Positions 1 through 8,873 of a stretch of 21,509 nucleotides of DNA are shown one piece after another. A program made the position numbers and the translations under genes. The notes below the pieces were generated by a model. It was not told the DNA's origin. It ran no database searches and saw nothing but the letters and a program-made list of their open reading frames with translations. Location of the stretch: positions 1 through 21,509 of the forward strand of contig CAMYAO010000025.1 of NCBI GenBank assembly GCA_947253885.1. Reading direction: 5' to 3'. Each line of letters opens with the position of its first letter. Positions within the stretch are counted from its first letter, which is position 1. Source of the DNA: an uncultured Clostridium sp. GTDB lineage: Bacteria; Bacillota; Clostridia; Lachnospirales; Lachnospiraceae.

Positions 1-77
1 TATACCACCCAAAATTAGTGTGTCATCATTTATGAGATATCTAAAAGGGAAAAGTTGGTAAAAATTGTATTAATAAA

Positions 78-106
78 TTGCATTATTGGATTTTTTATAG
101 TACAAT
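78..106 (+). promoter_or_regulatory. Probable sigma-A promoter of the V-ATPase operon
   Basis: TTGCAT (78-83) and TACAAT (101-106) are separated by 17 bp, close to the TTGACA/TATAAT consensus. Transcription would begin near 113, about 60 nt before the first gene of the operon. No other convincing promoter was seen between positions 1 and 174, and bases 1-77 hold nothing I recognise. Confidence 0.55.
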
Positions 107-109
107 TAC

Positions 110-133
110 AATTGTATTTTTTTAAATACAATT
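110..133 (+). promoter_or_regulatory. A/T-rich inverted repeat at the 5' end of the V-ATPase transcript
   Basis: AATTGTATTT (110-119) and AAATACAATT (124-133) are perfect reverse complements around a TTTT loop. The predicted transcription start falls at the base of this repeat, so the RNA would begin with a weak hairpin. It could protect the 5' end, or the DNA repeat could be an operator. Nothing in the sequence decides between these. Confidence 0.4.
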
Positions 134-174
134 TAAAACGATAACATAGAGTTAGAAAAGAAAGGGGAGTAGAA

Positions 175-483
175 TTGGTTTCAGATATGGTAGAGCGTAT
201 TCGAAATGTAGAAGCACAGGCGGCTGCCATTATAGAAGATGCACACAGACAAAAGGAGCAGATTCTGAAAGATGCAGCCAACACTGCAAAGGAAATGGAG
301 CTTCGTGCAGAAGCAAAAGCAAAAGACGATGCGGCTTTCTTGATGCAAAAGGAGAAAGAAGCCGGAGCACACAAGTTGGAAGCTGCCAAAGCACAGGCGG
401 CAACTCAAGCGGGTCTTTTAAAAGAAGTAGCAAGAAAAGGTCAGACAAGAGCTGTTGATAAAATATTGGAAAGCCTGATTTAA
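175..483 (+). CDS. ntpF: V-type ATPase subunit G/H-like peripheral stalk protein (NtpF type)
   Basis: This 102-residue, highly charged protein is rich in Ala, Glu, Lys and Gln and is predicted to be almost entirely helical coiled coil, as expected for the peripheral-stalk subunit that pairs with subunit E. It has no membrane segment. The start is taken as TTG at 175, because the strong ribosome binding site AAAGGGGAG (161-169) lies just upstream; an in-frame ATG at 187 is the alternative. It is the first gene of the operon and lies 26 bp before subunit I. The family call rests on size, composition and position in the conserved order F-I-K-E-C-G-A-B-D, since these stalk subunits have little sequence signature. 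Confidence 0.88.
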   Translation: MVSDMVERIRNVEAQAAAIIEDAHRQKEQILKDAANTAKEMELRAEAKAKDDAAFLMQKEKEAGAHKLEAAKAQAATQAGLLKEVARKGQTRAVDKILESLI

Positions 484-509
484 GCTGCAGACGAAGGAGG
501 TAGAATTGT

Positions 510-2540
510 ATGGCTGTTTTACAGATGCAAGGATTTCGTATCTGTGCCCTGCAAAGAGACCGTAAAAGGATTTTAGAAAAACTCCAGGAACTGGGTATTT
601 CAGAGATTGATGTAGAGCGTATGCCGAAAGAGGAGTATCTGACCAGAAAAGATACGGTCCAAATGAGGCAGCAATGTGCACGGAATGTTACAACGCTGGA
701 TCGTGCAATTGAAGTGCTGGAACTGTATAGAGTTGATAAAGTCGGCATATCTGAAAAAATTTCGGATATGTTTACGGGAAAACGACTGATAGAGAAAAGC
801 TTGTTTGAAGTGAAGATAAAACATGCGGAGCAGATACTGCAAGAGGCTTCCGAAATACTTCATCTCAATAAAGCAATTGCAGATCAGAAAAATGAGATTC
901 AAAAAATTGAAAATCGAATAGAAACATTGCGACCATGGATTGAGTTGGAAATTCCGATGACCGGGCTTCAGACCGAAAAAACAGTGGTGTTTTTAGAAGC
1001 AATTCCTACAGAGATGTCGAAAGACGAGATAAGAGAAGCGCTTGAGGAGCATAAGGCTCCGGATGGCGGCTTTATATTTGACATACAGCATTCAGAAAAA
1101 ATGGGAACCTATCTGACGGTAATCAGCTTGAAAAAACTGGTGCATCAGTTGGAGACTGCATTTCGGAATGCGGGATTTGCAAAGCCTTCTAATTTAGAAC
1201 CGGAATCGCCTAAGAAAATGGCAGAGGAATTTAACAGGGAGATAGAGCGTCTGAAGTTGTCTGTCACAGAAGCGACGGAGAGCATTCAAAAGAAGGAATC
1301 CCTGTTACACGATATTCAGATTGTGAGAGATTATTTTGAAATAGAAAGCAAAAAATTAGAAGTAGAGGGAGTGATTGCACAATCGAGATCCGCGTTCTTT
1401 ATTTCTGGATATATTCCATCTAAAATGGAAGATCTTTTGAACAAAGCAGTGGGAGAAGAAATCGGGGCGGCGATTGAATATCGTGAACCGGATGAGAAAG
1501 AGCAGCCTCCGGTATTGCTCCAGAATAATGGATTTTCCAGAGCGACAGAACCGGTATTGGCGTCATATGGTCTTCCGAAAAGAGGAGAAATCGATCCGAC
1601 TTTTATTATGTCACTGTTTTATGTGTTCTTTTTCGGAATGATGCTATCGGATGCCGGATATGGATTTGTATTATTTTTAGCTTGTTTTATTTTATATAAA
1701 AAATTCCCGCGAATGGAATCCGGTTTACGTGAGATGATTAAGCTGATGATGTTTGGAGGACTTTCTTCTGTCGGATGGGGCATCTTATTTGGAAGTTATT
1801 TTGGCGATGTGGTAGATACCGTCAGCGGTGTGTTTATAGGAAGCAAGGTTACAATACCGGCGTTATGGTTCTTCCCTTTGCAGCAACCGATGCGCTTGTT
1901 GATTGTTTGCCTTATTTTTGGAATGGTACATCTGTTTGTAGGGCTGGGCATCAGTGCTTATCTTCACATCAAACACCATGAAATAAAAGCATTTCTGTTT
2001 GATGAATTATGTTGGTATTTATTTTTGATCGGACTGATTCTGATCTTATTACCGACAGATATTATGGCGGCAATTATTCAAATGAAACTGGCTTTTCCGG
2101 AGTGGCTGTTGATTGTGTCAAGGTTGATAACCATAATCGGAGCAATCGGGATTTTATTGTTTGCAGGCAGAAGAGCGAAAAATCCGGCAAAACGTATTTT
2201 GCTTGGTGTATACAGTTTTTATGATGTTACAGGTTGGTTAAGTGATGTTTTATCTTATTCCAGACTGTTGGCACTCGGATTGGCTACCGGTGTTATTGCA
2301 TCGGTTATCAATCAGATGGGAAGTATCATGGGGCGAAGTGTAGTCAGTTTTATTTTGTTTGTAGTTGTATTTCTGGCAGGACAGACTTTCAGTATCTTTA
2401 TCAATGTATTGAGTGCTTATGTTCACTCAAATCGATTGGCATATGTAGAGTTTTTTGGAAAATTTTATCAGGGCGGGGCAAAACCGTTTGAACCGTTTAA
2501 ACGAGACACAAAGTATGTAGATATTCAGGAGGATAGATAA
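510..2540 (+). CDS. ntpI: V-type ATPase subunit I (a-subunit, ion half-channels)
   Basis: This is the membrane stator subunit that forms the ion half-channels beside the rotor ring. The 676 residues have the family layout: a charged cytosolic half with coiled-coil stretches (about 1-360) that binds the peripheral stalks, then a hydrophobic half with seven to eight predicted membrane helices. The motif SYSRLLALGLA supplies the conserved arginine, here Arg585, that interacts with the proteolipid carboxylate during rotation. Length is normal for bacterial NtpI. The start is ATG at 510 with a GAAGGAGG ribosome binding site upstream. It ends 2 bp before the ntpK start. Confidence 0.97.
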   Translation: MAVLQMQGFRICALQRDRKRILEKLQELGISEIDVERMPKEEYLTRKDTVQMRQQCARNVTTLDRAIEVLELYRVDKVGISEKISDMFTGKRLIEKSLFEVKIKHAEQILQEASEILHLNKAIADQKNEIQKIENRIETLRPWIELEIPMTGLQTEKTVVFLEAIPTEMSKDEIREALEEHKAPDGGFIFDIQHSEKMGTYLTVISLKKLVHQLETAFRNAGFAKPSNLEPESPKKMAEEFNREIERLKLSVTEATESIQKKESLLHDIQIVRDYFEIESKKLEVEGVIAQSRSAFFISGYIPSKMEDLLNKAVGEEIGAAIEYREPDEKEQPPVLLQNNGFSRATEPVLASYGLPKRGEIDPTFIMSLFYVFFFGMMLSDAGYGFVLFLACFILYKKFPRMESGLREMIKLMMFGGLSSVGWGILFGSYFGDVVDTVSGVFIGSKVTIPALWFFPLQQPMRLLIVCLIFGMVHLFVGLGISAYLHIKHHEIKAFLFDELCWYLFLIGLILILLPTDIMAAIIQMKLAFPEWLLIVSRLITIIGAIGILLFAGRRAKNPAKRILLGVYSFYDVTGWLSDVLSYSRLLALGLATGVIASVINQMGSIMGRSVVSFILFVVVFLAGQTFSIFINVLSAYVHSNRLAYVEFFGKFYQGGAKPFEPFKRDTKYVDIQEDR

Positions 2541-2542
2541 TT

Positions 2543-3022
2543 ATGGAATATTTAGGATTGGCATTGGCACTGGGCGGAGCTGCAGCAGCTGTTTTATTTG
2601 CAGGAGCAGGTTCGGCTATGGGAACCGGTATTGCGGGAGCGGCGGCAGCCGGAGTAATTGCAGAGGACCCTAAGAAGTTTGCGAAAGTATTGATTATGCA
2701 GCTGTTACCTGGTACTCAGGGTATTTACGGTTTGTTAGTAGGGTTTATCACATTATCAAAAATAGGGTTGTTAGGCGGAAGCTATGCTACTGTTTCATGG
2801 TCACAGGGATTATTGATTTTAGCAGCTTGTCTGCCGATCGGAATTGTAGGTTTGGTTTCCGGTAAGTTTCAAGGTCAGGCAGCTGCAGCTTCTATCGGTG
2901 TAGTGGCAAGAAAAGAAGAACAGTTTGCAAAAGCAATGCTGTTTCCTGCAATGGTAGAGACCTATGCAATTCTGGCATTGCTAATCTCTATTCTGGCAGT
3001 AAGTAATATTAAGATCGGGTAA
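2543..3022 (+). CDS. ntpK: V-type ATPase subunit K (rotor-ring proteolipid)
   Basis: This 159-residue proteolipid builds the membrane rotor ring. It shows the duplicated double-hairpin form of V-type c subunits, with four hydrophobic helices. Only the second hairpin carries the ion-binding carboxylate, Glu139 in MVETYAIL. The residues that coordinate Na+ in E. hirae NtpK (Leu61, Thr64, Gln65, Gln110, Glu139) have counterparts here at Leu55, Thr58, Gln59, Gln110 and Glu139, in LLPGTQG and GKFQGQ. This predicts Na+ rather than H+ coupling. The stop codon TAA overlaps an ATG (TAATG at 3020-3024) at the junction with ntpE. Confidence 0.97.
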   Translation: MEYLGLALALGGAAAAVLFAGAGSAMGTGIAGAAAAGVIAEDPKKFAKVLIMQLLPGTQGIYGLLVGFITLSKIGLLGGSYATVSWSQGLLILAACLPIGIVGLVSGKFQGQAAAASIGVVARKEEQFAKAMLFPAMVETYAILALLISILAVSNIKIG

Positions 3023-3036
3023 TGAAAGGAGCTAAT

Positions 3037-3630
3037 ATGGCCGGGATAGAAGGGATTGAACAAGAAATTCTGGAAGAAGCAAATACCTCTGCCAAAGAAC
3101 TCTTAGAAAGTGCTCAAGTAGATGCTAAAGAAATTTTGGCAACTTCTCAGGTGATTGCGGATAAACATACAAAAGAGAGTCGGTTACGTATCGAAAAAGA
3201 GATTGCAGCTTATCGGGAACGGATTGATTCCAATGTAGATATGATCTTAAGACGTGCAACGTTAGAAGCAAAGCAGGAAGTGATATCGGAGACACTGCAA
3301 TTATCTTATGAGCGTTTTTTACATCAGGATGATGCTTCTTACAGAGCAGCTTTGAAGAAAATGATCGCTGCTTATGCGAGAGCGGGAGAGGGAAAACTCT
3401 TTCTTAATCAAAAAGATTTAAAGGAACTTTCTTCCGACTTTTTGGAGGAACTGTTAGAAATTGCAAAAGAGAAGGGAAGCATTTTAACACTTTCAGATGA
3501 GGCAAAGAAAATAGATAGAGGTTTCCTGTTAATATATGGCGGCATAGAAGAGAATTGCTCTTTTGAAGCGATTTTCGAAAATAAAAAGGATGAGCTGACA
3601 GATCTGATACAAAGAGAAATTTTCTCTTGA
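3037..3630 (+). CDS. ntpE: V-type ATPase subunit E (peripheral stalk)
   Basis: This is a peripheral-stalk subunit that pairs with the G/H-type subunit and ties the catalytic head to subunit I. The N-terminal half is a charged helix (EQEILEEANTSAKELLESAQ) expected to form a coiled coil, and the C-terminal half is the globular head-binding domain. I place the start at ATG 3037, because AAAGGAG (3025-3031) sits 5 nt upstream. The longer in-frame start at 3022 overlaps the ntpK stop and lacks a ribosome binding site; it would add five residues. Assignment depends on the coiled-coil pattern, the length of about 200 residues and the operon position. Confidence 0.92.
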   Translation: MAGIEGIEQEILEEANTSAKELLESAQVDAKEILATSQVIADKHTKESRLRIEKEIAAYRERIDSNVDMILRRATLEAKQEVISETLQLSYERFLHQDDASYRAALKKMIAAYARAGEGKLFLNQKDLKELSSDFLEELLEIAKEKGSILTLSDEAKKIDRGFLLIYGGIEENCSFEAIFENKKDELTDLIQREIFS

Positions 3631-3648
3631 GAATGAAGGAGCGCAAAT

Positions 3649-4623
3649 ATGAGTAATTTAGACTATACCTTTGCTGTCGCCAGAATACGAGCACTTGAAT
3701 CAAAATTATTAAACGAAGCGGTTATGGATCAGATCCTGCTTTGTGAAACGGAGCAGGATGCAATTTCTGTGTTGTTGGAAAAAGGTTGGGGAAACGGAAT
3801 GGAAACAAACGTTTCGACAGAAGAACTCTTACAGACGGAAACAACTAAAACATGGGAAATAATGAGACAGTTAAATGTAGATGCATCTGTATTTGAAATA
3901 TTATTTTATCCTCATTTGTTTCACAATCTGAAAGCTGCAATCAAAGAGGTATGCACAGAAGAGCACAATCCTCATATCTACTATGAAGATACCTCTATTT
4001 CCAGCGAAGAGATGGTAAAAATGGTAAAAAATCATAATTTCTCTCAATTGTCCTATCAGATGGCAAAAGTTGCGGAAGAGGCTTATGAAACCTTGCTTCA
4101 TACAAGAGACGGACAGCTTTGTGATCTGATTGTGGATCGAGGCTGCATGGAGTCTATTTTAGAGGGAGGAAAGAAGGCAAAGGAACAGATGCTGCAGGAC
4201 TATGGAGAGCTTGTCGTTGCTCTGACCAATATCAAAATTGCCATTCGCTGTGCCAGAGTTGCAAAACCGATTGATTTTGTACAGAAGGCATTGGTAAAGT
4301 GCAGCAGTCTCAGTGTGGAGGAATTGGCGAGAGCGGCGGTAAATGGTGAAGATGCGGTTCGTAACTACCTGTTGACAACCGGATATTCTGACAGTGTTGA
4401 GGCGCTGGAGCAGTCGTTTTCCGCTTTTGAGTGTTGGAGCGATAATCGCTTGATTGATTTTATTCAAGATCAAAAATATGTCTCTTTTTCTGTCGGACCT
4501 CTTCTTGCTTATGTGATTGCAAGAGAGAGTGAGATAAAGACTGTCGGTATGATTTTATCGGGAATTGCGAACGGACTGTCAAAGGAGTCTATTAAAGGAA
4601 GGATAAGACGAACCTATGTATAA
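3649..4623 (+). CDS. ntpC: V-type ATPase subunit C (d-type rotor-ring adaptor)
   Basis: This 324-residue soluble, mostly helical protein matches the AC39/subunit d family, which sits as a funnel on the membrane ring and couples it to the central shaft. The N-terminal segment DYTFAVARIRALESKLL is typical of the family, and the length fits. A clear AAGGAG ribosome binding site lies just upstream of ATG 3649. The 3' end overlaps the start of the subunit F gene by 8 bp, which suggests translational coupling of the two central-stalk proteins. Confidence 0.93.
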   Translation: MSNLDYTFAVARIRALESKLLNEAVMDQILLCETEQDAISVLLEKGWGNGMETNVSTEELLQTETTKTWEIMRQLNVDASVFEILFYPHLFHNLKAAIKEVCTEEHNPHIYYEDTSISSEEMVKMVKNHNFSQLSYQMAKVAEEAYETLLHTRDGQLCDLIVDRGCMESILEGGKKAKEQMLQDYGELVVALTNIKIAIRCARVAKPIDFVQKALVKCSSLSVEELARAAVNGEDAVRNYLLTTGYSDSVEALEQSFSAFECWSDNRLIDFIQDQKYVSFSVGPLLAYVIARESEIKTVGMILSGIANGLSKESIKGRIRRTYV

Positions 4624-4939
4624 GATTGCAGTGCTGGGACCGTATGACAGTATATATGGATTTGCCACTTTGGGATTAGACATATTTGCCATTTCCAATC
4701 CGGAAGACGGGAAAAGGGAATTGCGAAGGCTGGCAGAGGGTGAATATGGAGTTATATATATTACAGAAGGTTTGGCAGAACAACTGGAAAAAGAAATAGA
4801 GCGATATAAAGAGTCTGTTTTACCTGCTGTTATTCTGATTCCCGGTATTTCCGGAAATACCGGAGCCGGAATTGAAGGTATAAAAAAATCAGTAGAGCAG
4901 GCAGTAGGATCTGATATATTGTTTGGAAAAGAATCATAA
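4616..4939 (+). CDS. ntpG: V-type ATPase subunit F (central stalk; NtpG in E. hirae naming)
   Basis: This 107-residue protein has the subunit F fold signature: a short alternating strand-helix domain (MYKIAVLGPYDSIYGFATLG, then VIYITEGLAEQL and AVILIPGISG) and a C-terminal helix. In the enzyme it binds the shaft subunit D and forms the rotating axle. It overlaps the end of ntpC by 8 bp. Its nearest purine-rich ribosome binding site (AAGGAAGGA, 4595-4603) is rather far from the ATG, so coupling to ntpC translation is likely. Confidence 0.92.
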   Translation: MYKIAVLGPYDSIYGFATLGLDIFAISNPEDGKRELRRLAEGEYGVIYITEGLAEQLEKEIERYKESVLPAVILIPGISGNTGAGIEGIKKSVEQAVGSDILFGKES

Positions 4940-4966
4940 ATCCGGGAAGGCAGGTAACAAGTTCAA

Positions 4967-6733
4967 ATGAGTAAAGGAACAATTAAAAAAGTTGCAGGAC
5001 CGTTGGTAATTGCGGAAGGCATGAGAGATGCCAATATGTACGATGTTGTACGAGTAAGTGAACAGCGGTTGATTGGTGAGATTATAGAGATGCATGGAGA
5101 TCAGGCGTCGATTCAGGTATATGAGGAGACTGCTGGATTGAAGCCGGGTGAGCCGGTAGAATCGGTGGATATGCCGTTGTCGGTAGAGCTGGGTCCCGGT
5201 CTGATCAGCAGTATTTATGACGGAATTCAGAGACCGCTGGACGATATTATGCAGATTTGCGGGACAAATTTATTGAGAGGGGTGGAAGTATCCGCTTTAA
5301 AACGGGATAAGTTATGGGAGTTTATTCCGACACGAAAAGCGAGAGAAGCGGTAGTGGCAGGAGATATTATCGGTACGGTTCAGGAGACTCCGGTAGTTGT
5401 TCATAAGATTATGGTACCGTATGGAATTTCCGGGACAATTAAGGAAATAAAGTCCGGAAATTATCATGTGGATGATGTTGTAGCAGTCCTTGAAACAGAG
5501 GATGGAGAAACGTCTTTGACAATGATACAGCGATGGGGTGTGCGAAACGGGCGGCCTTACCGGAAAAAGCTTCCGTTGAATAAACCGTTAGTAACCGGAC
5601 AACGTGTAGTAGATACGTTTTTCCCTATTGCAAAGGGAGGGGTTGCGGCAGTGCCGGGGCCTTTTGGAAGCGGAAAGACCGTTATTCAGCATCAGCTGGC
5701 CAAATGGGCAGAAGCAGATATTGTAGTATATATCGGCTGCGGAGAACGCGGTAATGAGATGACAGATGTATTGAATGAGTTTCCGGAGTTGAAGGATCCT
5801 AAAACCGGTCAGTCTTTGATGGAAAGAACAGTCTTAATTGCCAACACTTCAGATATGCCGGTAGCAGCGAGAGAAGCATCTATTTATACCGGTATCACCA
5901 TAGCGGAGTATTTCAGAGATATGGGATATTCGGTTGCATTGATGGCGGATTCTACTTCACGATGGGCAGAGGCACTTCGTGAAATGTCGGGAAGACTGGA
6001 AGAAATGCCGGGTGAAGAAGGATATCCCGCTTACCTGGGAAGTCGTCTGGCACAGTTTTATGAACGTGCAGGAGCAGTGATTGCATTAGGTTCAGAAGGG
6101 CGCGAAGGAACTCTGTCCGTTATCGGAGCGGTTTCTCCTCCCGGCGGTGATATCTCAGAACCGGTTTCACAAGCAACACTCCGTATTGTAAAAGTATTCT
6201 GGGGATTGGATTCTCAGCTTGCTTACCGCAGACATTTCCCGGCAATCAATTGGCTGACCAGTTACTCTTTGTATTTAGACGGAATGGGAAATTGGTTTAA
6301 CGATACTGTTTCTAATGAGTGGATAGCAAACCGACAAAAAATGATGAACCTTTTGCAGGATGAAGCAGAGCTGGAAGAAATTGTAAAGATGGTAGGGATG
6401 GATGCTTTATCGTCAGGAGATCGTTTGAAAATGGAAGCAGCCAGATCTATTCGAGAAGATTTTCTTCATCAAAACTCGTTCCATGATATTGATACTTATA
6501 CTTCTCTTCAAAAACAGTTTTTGATGATGGAATTGGTACTCGGTTTTTATGAATCGGCAAAGACTGCTCTGGAAAACGGAACGAATGTAAACGGGTTGAT
6601 CAAAATGAGCGTACGGGAAGCAATCGGTCGTTTCAAATATACACCGGAATATGAGATACAGACAAATTATAAGAAAATTAAAGCAGATCTTGCAATCGAA
6701 ATTGCAAATTTAGCCGGAAAGGAGGACTTCTAA
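4967..6733 (+). CDS. ntpA: V-type ATPase catalytic subunit A
   Basis: This is the nucleotide-hydrolysing subunit of the A3B3 head. The 588 residues include the P-loop GPFGSGKT (231-238), the GCGERGNEM motif with the expected catalytic Glu260 and Arg261, and ADSTSRWAEALRE. The V/A-type-specific insertion lies between the N-terminal barrel and the nucleotide domain, roughly residues 90-190. Length is within a few residues of E. hirae NtpA. The ribosome binding site is modest (GGCAGG, about 12 nt before ATG 4967). Subunit B follows after 1 bp, consistent with a fixed A:B ratio. Confidence 0.98.
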   Translation: MSKGTIKKVAGPLVIAEGMRDANMYDVVRVSEQRLIGEIIEMHGDQASIQVYEETAGLKPGEPVESVDMPLSVELGPGLISSIYDGIQRPLDDIMQICGTNLLRGVEVSALKRDKLWEFIPTRKAREAVVAGDIIGTVQETPVVVHKIMVPYGISGTIKEIKSGNYHVDDVVAVLETEDGETSLTMIQRWGVRNGRPYRKKLPLNKPLVTGQRVVDTFFPIAKGGVAAVPGPFGSGKTVIQHQLAKWAEADIVVYIGCGERGNEMTDVLNEFPELKDPKTGQSLMERTVLIANTSDMPVAAREASIYTGITIAEYFRDMGYSVALMADSTSRWAEALREMSGRLEEMPGEEGYPAYLGSRLAQFYERAGAVIALGSEGREGTLSVIGAVSPPGGDISEPVSQATLRIVKVFWGLDSQLAYRRHFPAINWLTSYSLYLDGMGNWFNDTVSNEWIANRQKMMNLLQDEAELEEIVKMVGMDALSSGDRLKMEAARSIREDFLHQNSFHDIDTYTSLQKQFLMMELVLGFYESAKTALENGTNVNGLIKMSVREAIGRFKYTPEYEIQTNYKKIKADLAIEIANLAGKEDF

Positions 6734-6734
6734 T

Positions 6735-8111
6735 ATGCCAAAGGAATATCGAACAATACAGGAAGTTGCCGGTCCGCTAATGCTGGTTCGCGGAGTAGAA
6801 GAAGTAGGTTACGATGAGATGGCGGAAATTGAACTGGTAAATGGAGAACGTCGGCGATGTAAAGTGTTGGAAATTAACGGTAGCGATGCGTTGGTGCAGT
6901 TATTTGAGAGTTCCACCGGAATCAACCTCTCTAACAGCAAGGTGCGTTTTCTCGGACGGAGCTTGGAACTGGGAGTTTCCGAGGATATGATGGGACGCGT
7001 ATTTGACGGAATGGGCAATCCGACAGATGGAGGCCCGGATATTATTCCGGAAAAGCGCTTAGATATCAACGGTTTGCCGATGAATCCTGCGGCAAGAGAT
7101 TATCCGAATGAATTTATTCAGACCGGCATTTCCGCTATTGATGGATTAAATACGCTCGTTCGAGGACAAAAACTTCCGATTTTTTCTGCATCAGGTTTAC
7201 CTCATGCACAATTGGCATCTCAGATTGCACGACAGGCAAAGGTGCGTGGAACGGATGAAAAATTTGCAGTAGTATTTGCTGCAATGGGAATTACATTTGA
7301 AGAAGCTAATTTTTTTACTGAAAGTTTTCGTGAAACCGGCGCAATTGATCGAAGTGTTATGTTTATCAATTTAGCAAATGATCCGGCAGTAGAGAGAATA
7401 TCTACACCTCGTATGGCATTGACTGCTGCGGAATATCTTGCTTTTGATAAGGGAATGCATGTATTGGTTATTTTGACGGATATTACCAATTATGCAGATG
7501 CTCTGCGAGAAGTATCTGCTGCTCGGAAGGAAGTACCGGGAAGAAGAGGATATCCGGGTTATATGTACACCGATCTGGCAACCATGTATGAAAGAGCCGG
7601 TCGTATGCGCGGAAAAGAGGGTTCTATTACGATGATACCGATTCTTTCCATGCCGGAAGATGATAAAACACATCCAATTCCGGATCTGACCGGGTATATT
7701 ACAGAGGGGCAGGTAATTTTAAGCAGAGATTTATATCGAAAGGGGTTACAACCACCAATCGATGTTTTACCGTCCCTGTCACGATTAAAAGATAAAGGAA
7801 TCGGAGAAGGAAAGACAAGAGGGGATCACTCCAATACAATGAATCAGTTGTTTTCTGCTTATGCAAGGGGAAAAGAGGCGAAAGAGCTGATGGTTATTTT
7901 AGGTGAAGCGGCTCTTTCCGAAATGGATCTTTTATATGCACAGTTTGCCGAGGCATTTGAAAAGACCTATGTTTCACAGGGATATCAGACTGATCGAAGT
8001 ATCGAAGAAACACTGGAAGTAGGCTGGGATCTGCTCCGGTTATTACCGAGAAGTGAGTTAAAACGTATCGATGACAAGTATTTGGATCTTTACTATGATG
8101 TAAAGAATTAG
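6735..8111 (+). CDS. ntpB: V-type ATPase regulatory subunit B
   Basis: This is the non-catalytic partner of subunit A in the head. The 458 residues match the family closely. As expected for subunit B, the P-loop is degenerate (SASGLPHAQ at 151-159) and lacks the GK(T/S) signature. The arginine finger that reaches into the A-subunit site is Arg350 in DVLPSLSRLKDKG, the same number as in E. hirae NtpB. A strong AAAGGAGGA ribosome binding site lies inside the end of ntpA, upstream of ATG 6735. The next gene begins 15 bp downstream. Confidence 0.98.
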   Translation: MPKEYRTIQEVAGPLMLVRGVEEVGYDEMAEIELVNGERRRCKVLEINGSDALVQLFESSTGINLSNSKVRFLGRSLELGVSEDMMGRVFDGMGNPTDGGPDIIPEKRLDINGLPMNPAARDYPNEFIQTGISAIDGLNTLVRGQKLPIFSASGLPHAQLASQIARQAKVRGTDEKFAVVFAAMGITFEEANFFTESFRETGAIDRSVMFINLANDPAVERISTPRMALTAAEYLAFDKGMHVLVILTDITNYADALREVSAARKEVPGRRGYPGYMYTDLATMYERAGRMRGKEGSITMIPILSMPEDDKTHPIPDLTGYITEGQVILSRDLYRKGLQPPIDVLPSLSRLKDKGIGEGKTRGDHSNTMNQLFSAYARGKEAKELMVILGEAALSEMDLLYAQFAEAFEKTYVSQGYQTDRSIEETLEVGWDLLRLLPRSELKRIDDKYLDLYYDVKN

Positions 8112-8126
8112 GAAGAGGGTGATTAT

Positions 8127-8777
8127 TTGGCATCTGCAACAATCATACCCACAAGAATGGAGTTGACGCGTTTGAAAAAAAAGCTGGTCACGGCAGTCAG
8201 AGGACATAAACTGTTAAAAGATAAGCGTGATGAGTTGATGCGTCAGTATTTAGATCTAGTAAAAGAAAATATGGAACTGCGAAAGAAGGTTGAGGACGGA
8301 ATCAATGCGGCAAATACAAATTTTGTGGTTGCAAAGTCCGCAATGTCGGAGCAGGGGCTTCACACGGCATTAATGGCACCGAAGCAGGAGGTTTATTTAG
8401 AGGTAAAAAAGAAGAATATCATGTCAGTAGATGTGCCGGTTCTGGAATACAAAACCAGAACGGCGGACAAGAATGATATTTTTTCCTACGGATTTGCCTA
8501 TACTTCAGCTGATTTAGATGATGCGGTACAGTCTTTATCCGATATTCTGCCGGATATGTTAGAACTGGCAGAAAAAGAAAAAGCTTGCCAGCTTATGGCT
8601 TCGGAGATCGAAAAAACAAGGCGAAGAGTAAACGCTTTGGAACACGTAATCATACCGGAGACACAAAAAAACATTAAATATATTTCTATGAAATTAGATG
8701 AAAATGAACGTTCCACACAGATCCGTCTGATGAAAGTGAAGGATATGGTGCTGGAAGAAGCGCATGATTTTCATTAA
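8127..8777 (+). CDS. ntpD: V-type ATPase subunit D (central rotor shaft)
   Basis: This 216-residue protein is the long coiled-coil shaft that turns inside the A3B3 head. The N-terminal block IIPTRMELTRLKKKL and the C-terminal helices (RRRVNALEHVIIPE) are the family hallmarks. The start is TTG at 8127: a purine-rich ribosome binding site (AGGAAGAGGGTG) is correctly spaced, and the residues before PTRMEL are conserved in the family. The next in-frame ATG, at 8157, would cut them off. It is the last gene of the operon, and a terminator follows 6 bp after the stop. Confidence 0.96.
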   Translation: MASATIIPTRMELTRLKKKLVTAVRGHKLLKDKRDELMRQYLDLVKENMELRKKVEDGINAANTNFVVAKSAMSEQGLHTALMAPKQEVYLEVKKKNIMSVDVPVLEYKTRTADKNDIFSYGFAYTSADLDDAVQSLSDILPDMLELAEKEKACQLMASEIEKTRRRVNALEHVIIPETQKNIKYISMKLDENERSTQIRLMKVKDMVLEEAHDFH

Positions 8778-8783
8778 GAAAAG

Positions 8784-8813
8784 CCTTGAGCTGCTTTGCA
8801 GCTCAAGGTTTTT
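8784..8813 (+). terminator. Intrinsic terminator of the V-ATPase operon
   Basis: CCTTGAGCTGC (8784-8794) and GCAGCTCAAGG (8798-8808) form a perfect 11-bp stem with a TTT loop, followed directly by TTTTT. An A-rich stretch precedes the stem. It separates the ATPase operon from the next unit. Confidence 0.93.
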
Positions 8814-8856
8814 CTACTTCTTATTTTTATTAAAATTACTAATTTCAGAGAGTTTA

Positions 8857-8865
8857 TGATATAGT
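8857..8865 (+). promoter_or_regulatory. Candidate extended -10 promoter upstream of the ylmH-type gene
   Basis: TG-A-TATAGT (8857-8865) matches an extended -10 element. No good -35 box lies at the right distance. TTACTA at 8836-8841 is the best available and is poor. Initiation would fall near 8871-8873, almost on the start codon. The surrounding TATGATATA-GTTTAA is nearly identical to the promoter at 12661-12675. Confidence 0.4.
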
Positions 8866-8873
8866 TTAATATT

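Noticed and set aside
230..748. 172-codon minus-strand open frame over the start of the V-ATPase operon
   Set aside because: It lies opposite two clear V-ATPase genes, and its Leu/Ser/Cys-rich product is the typical shadow of a coding strand.
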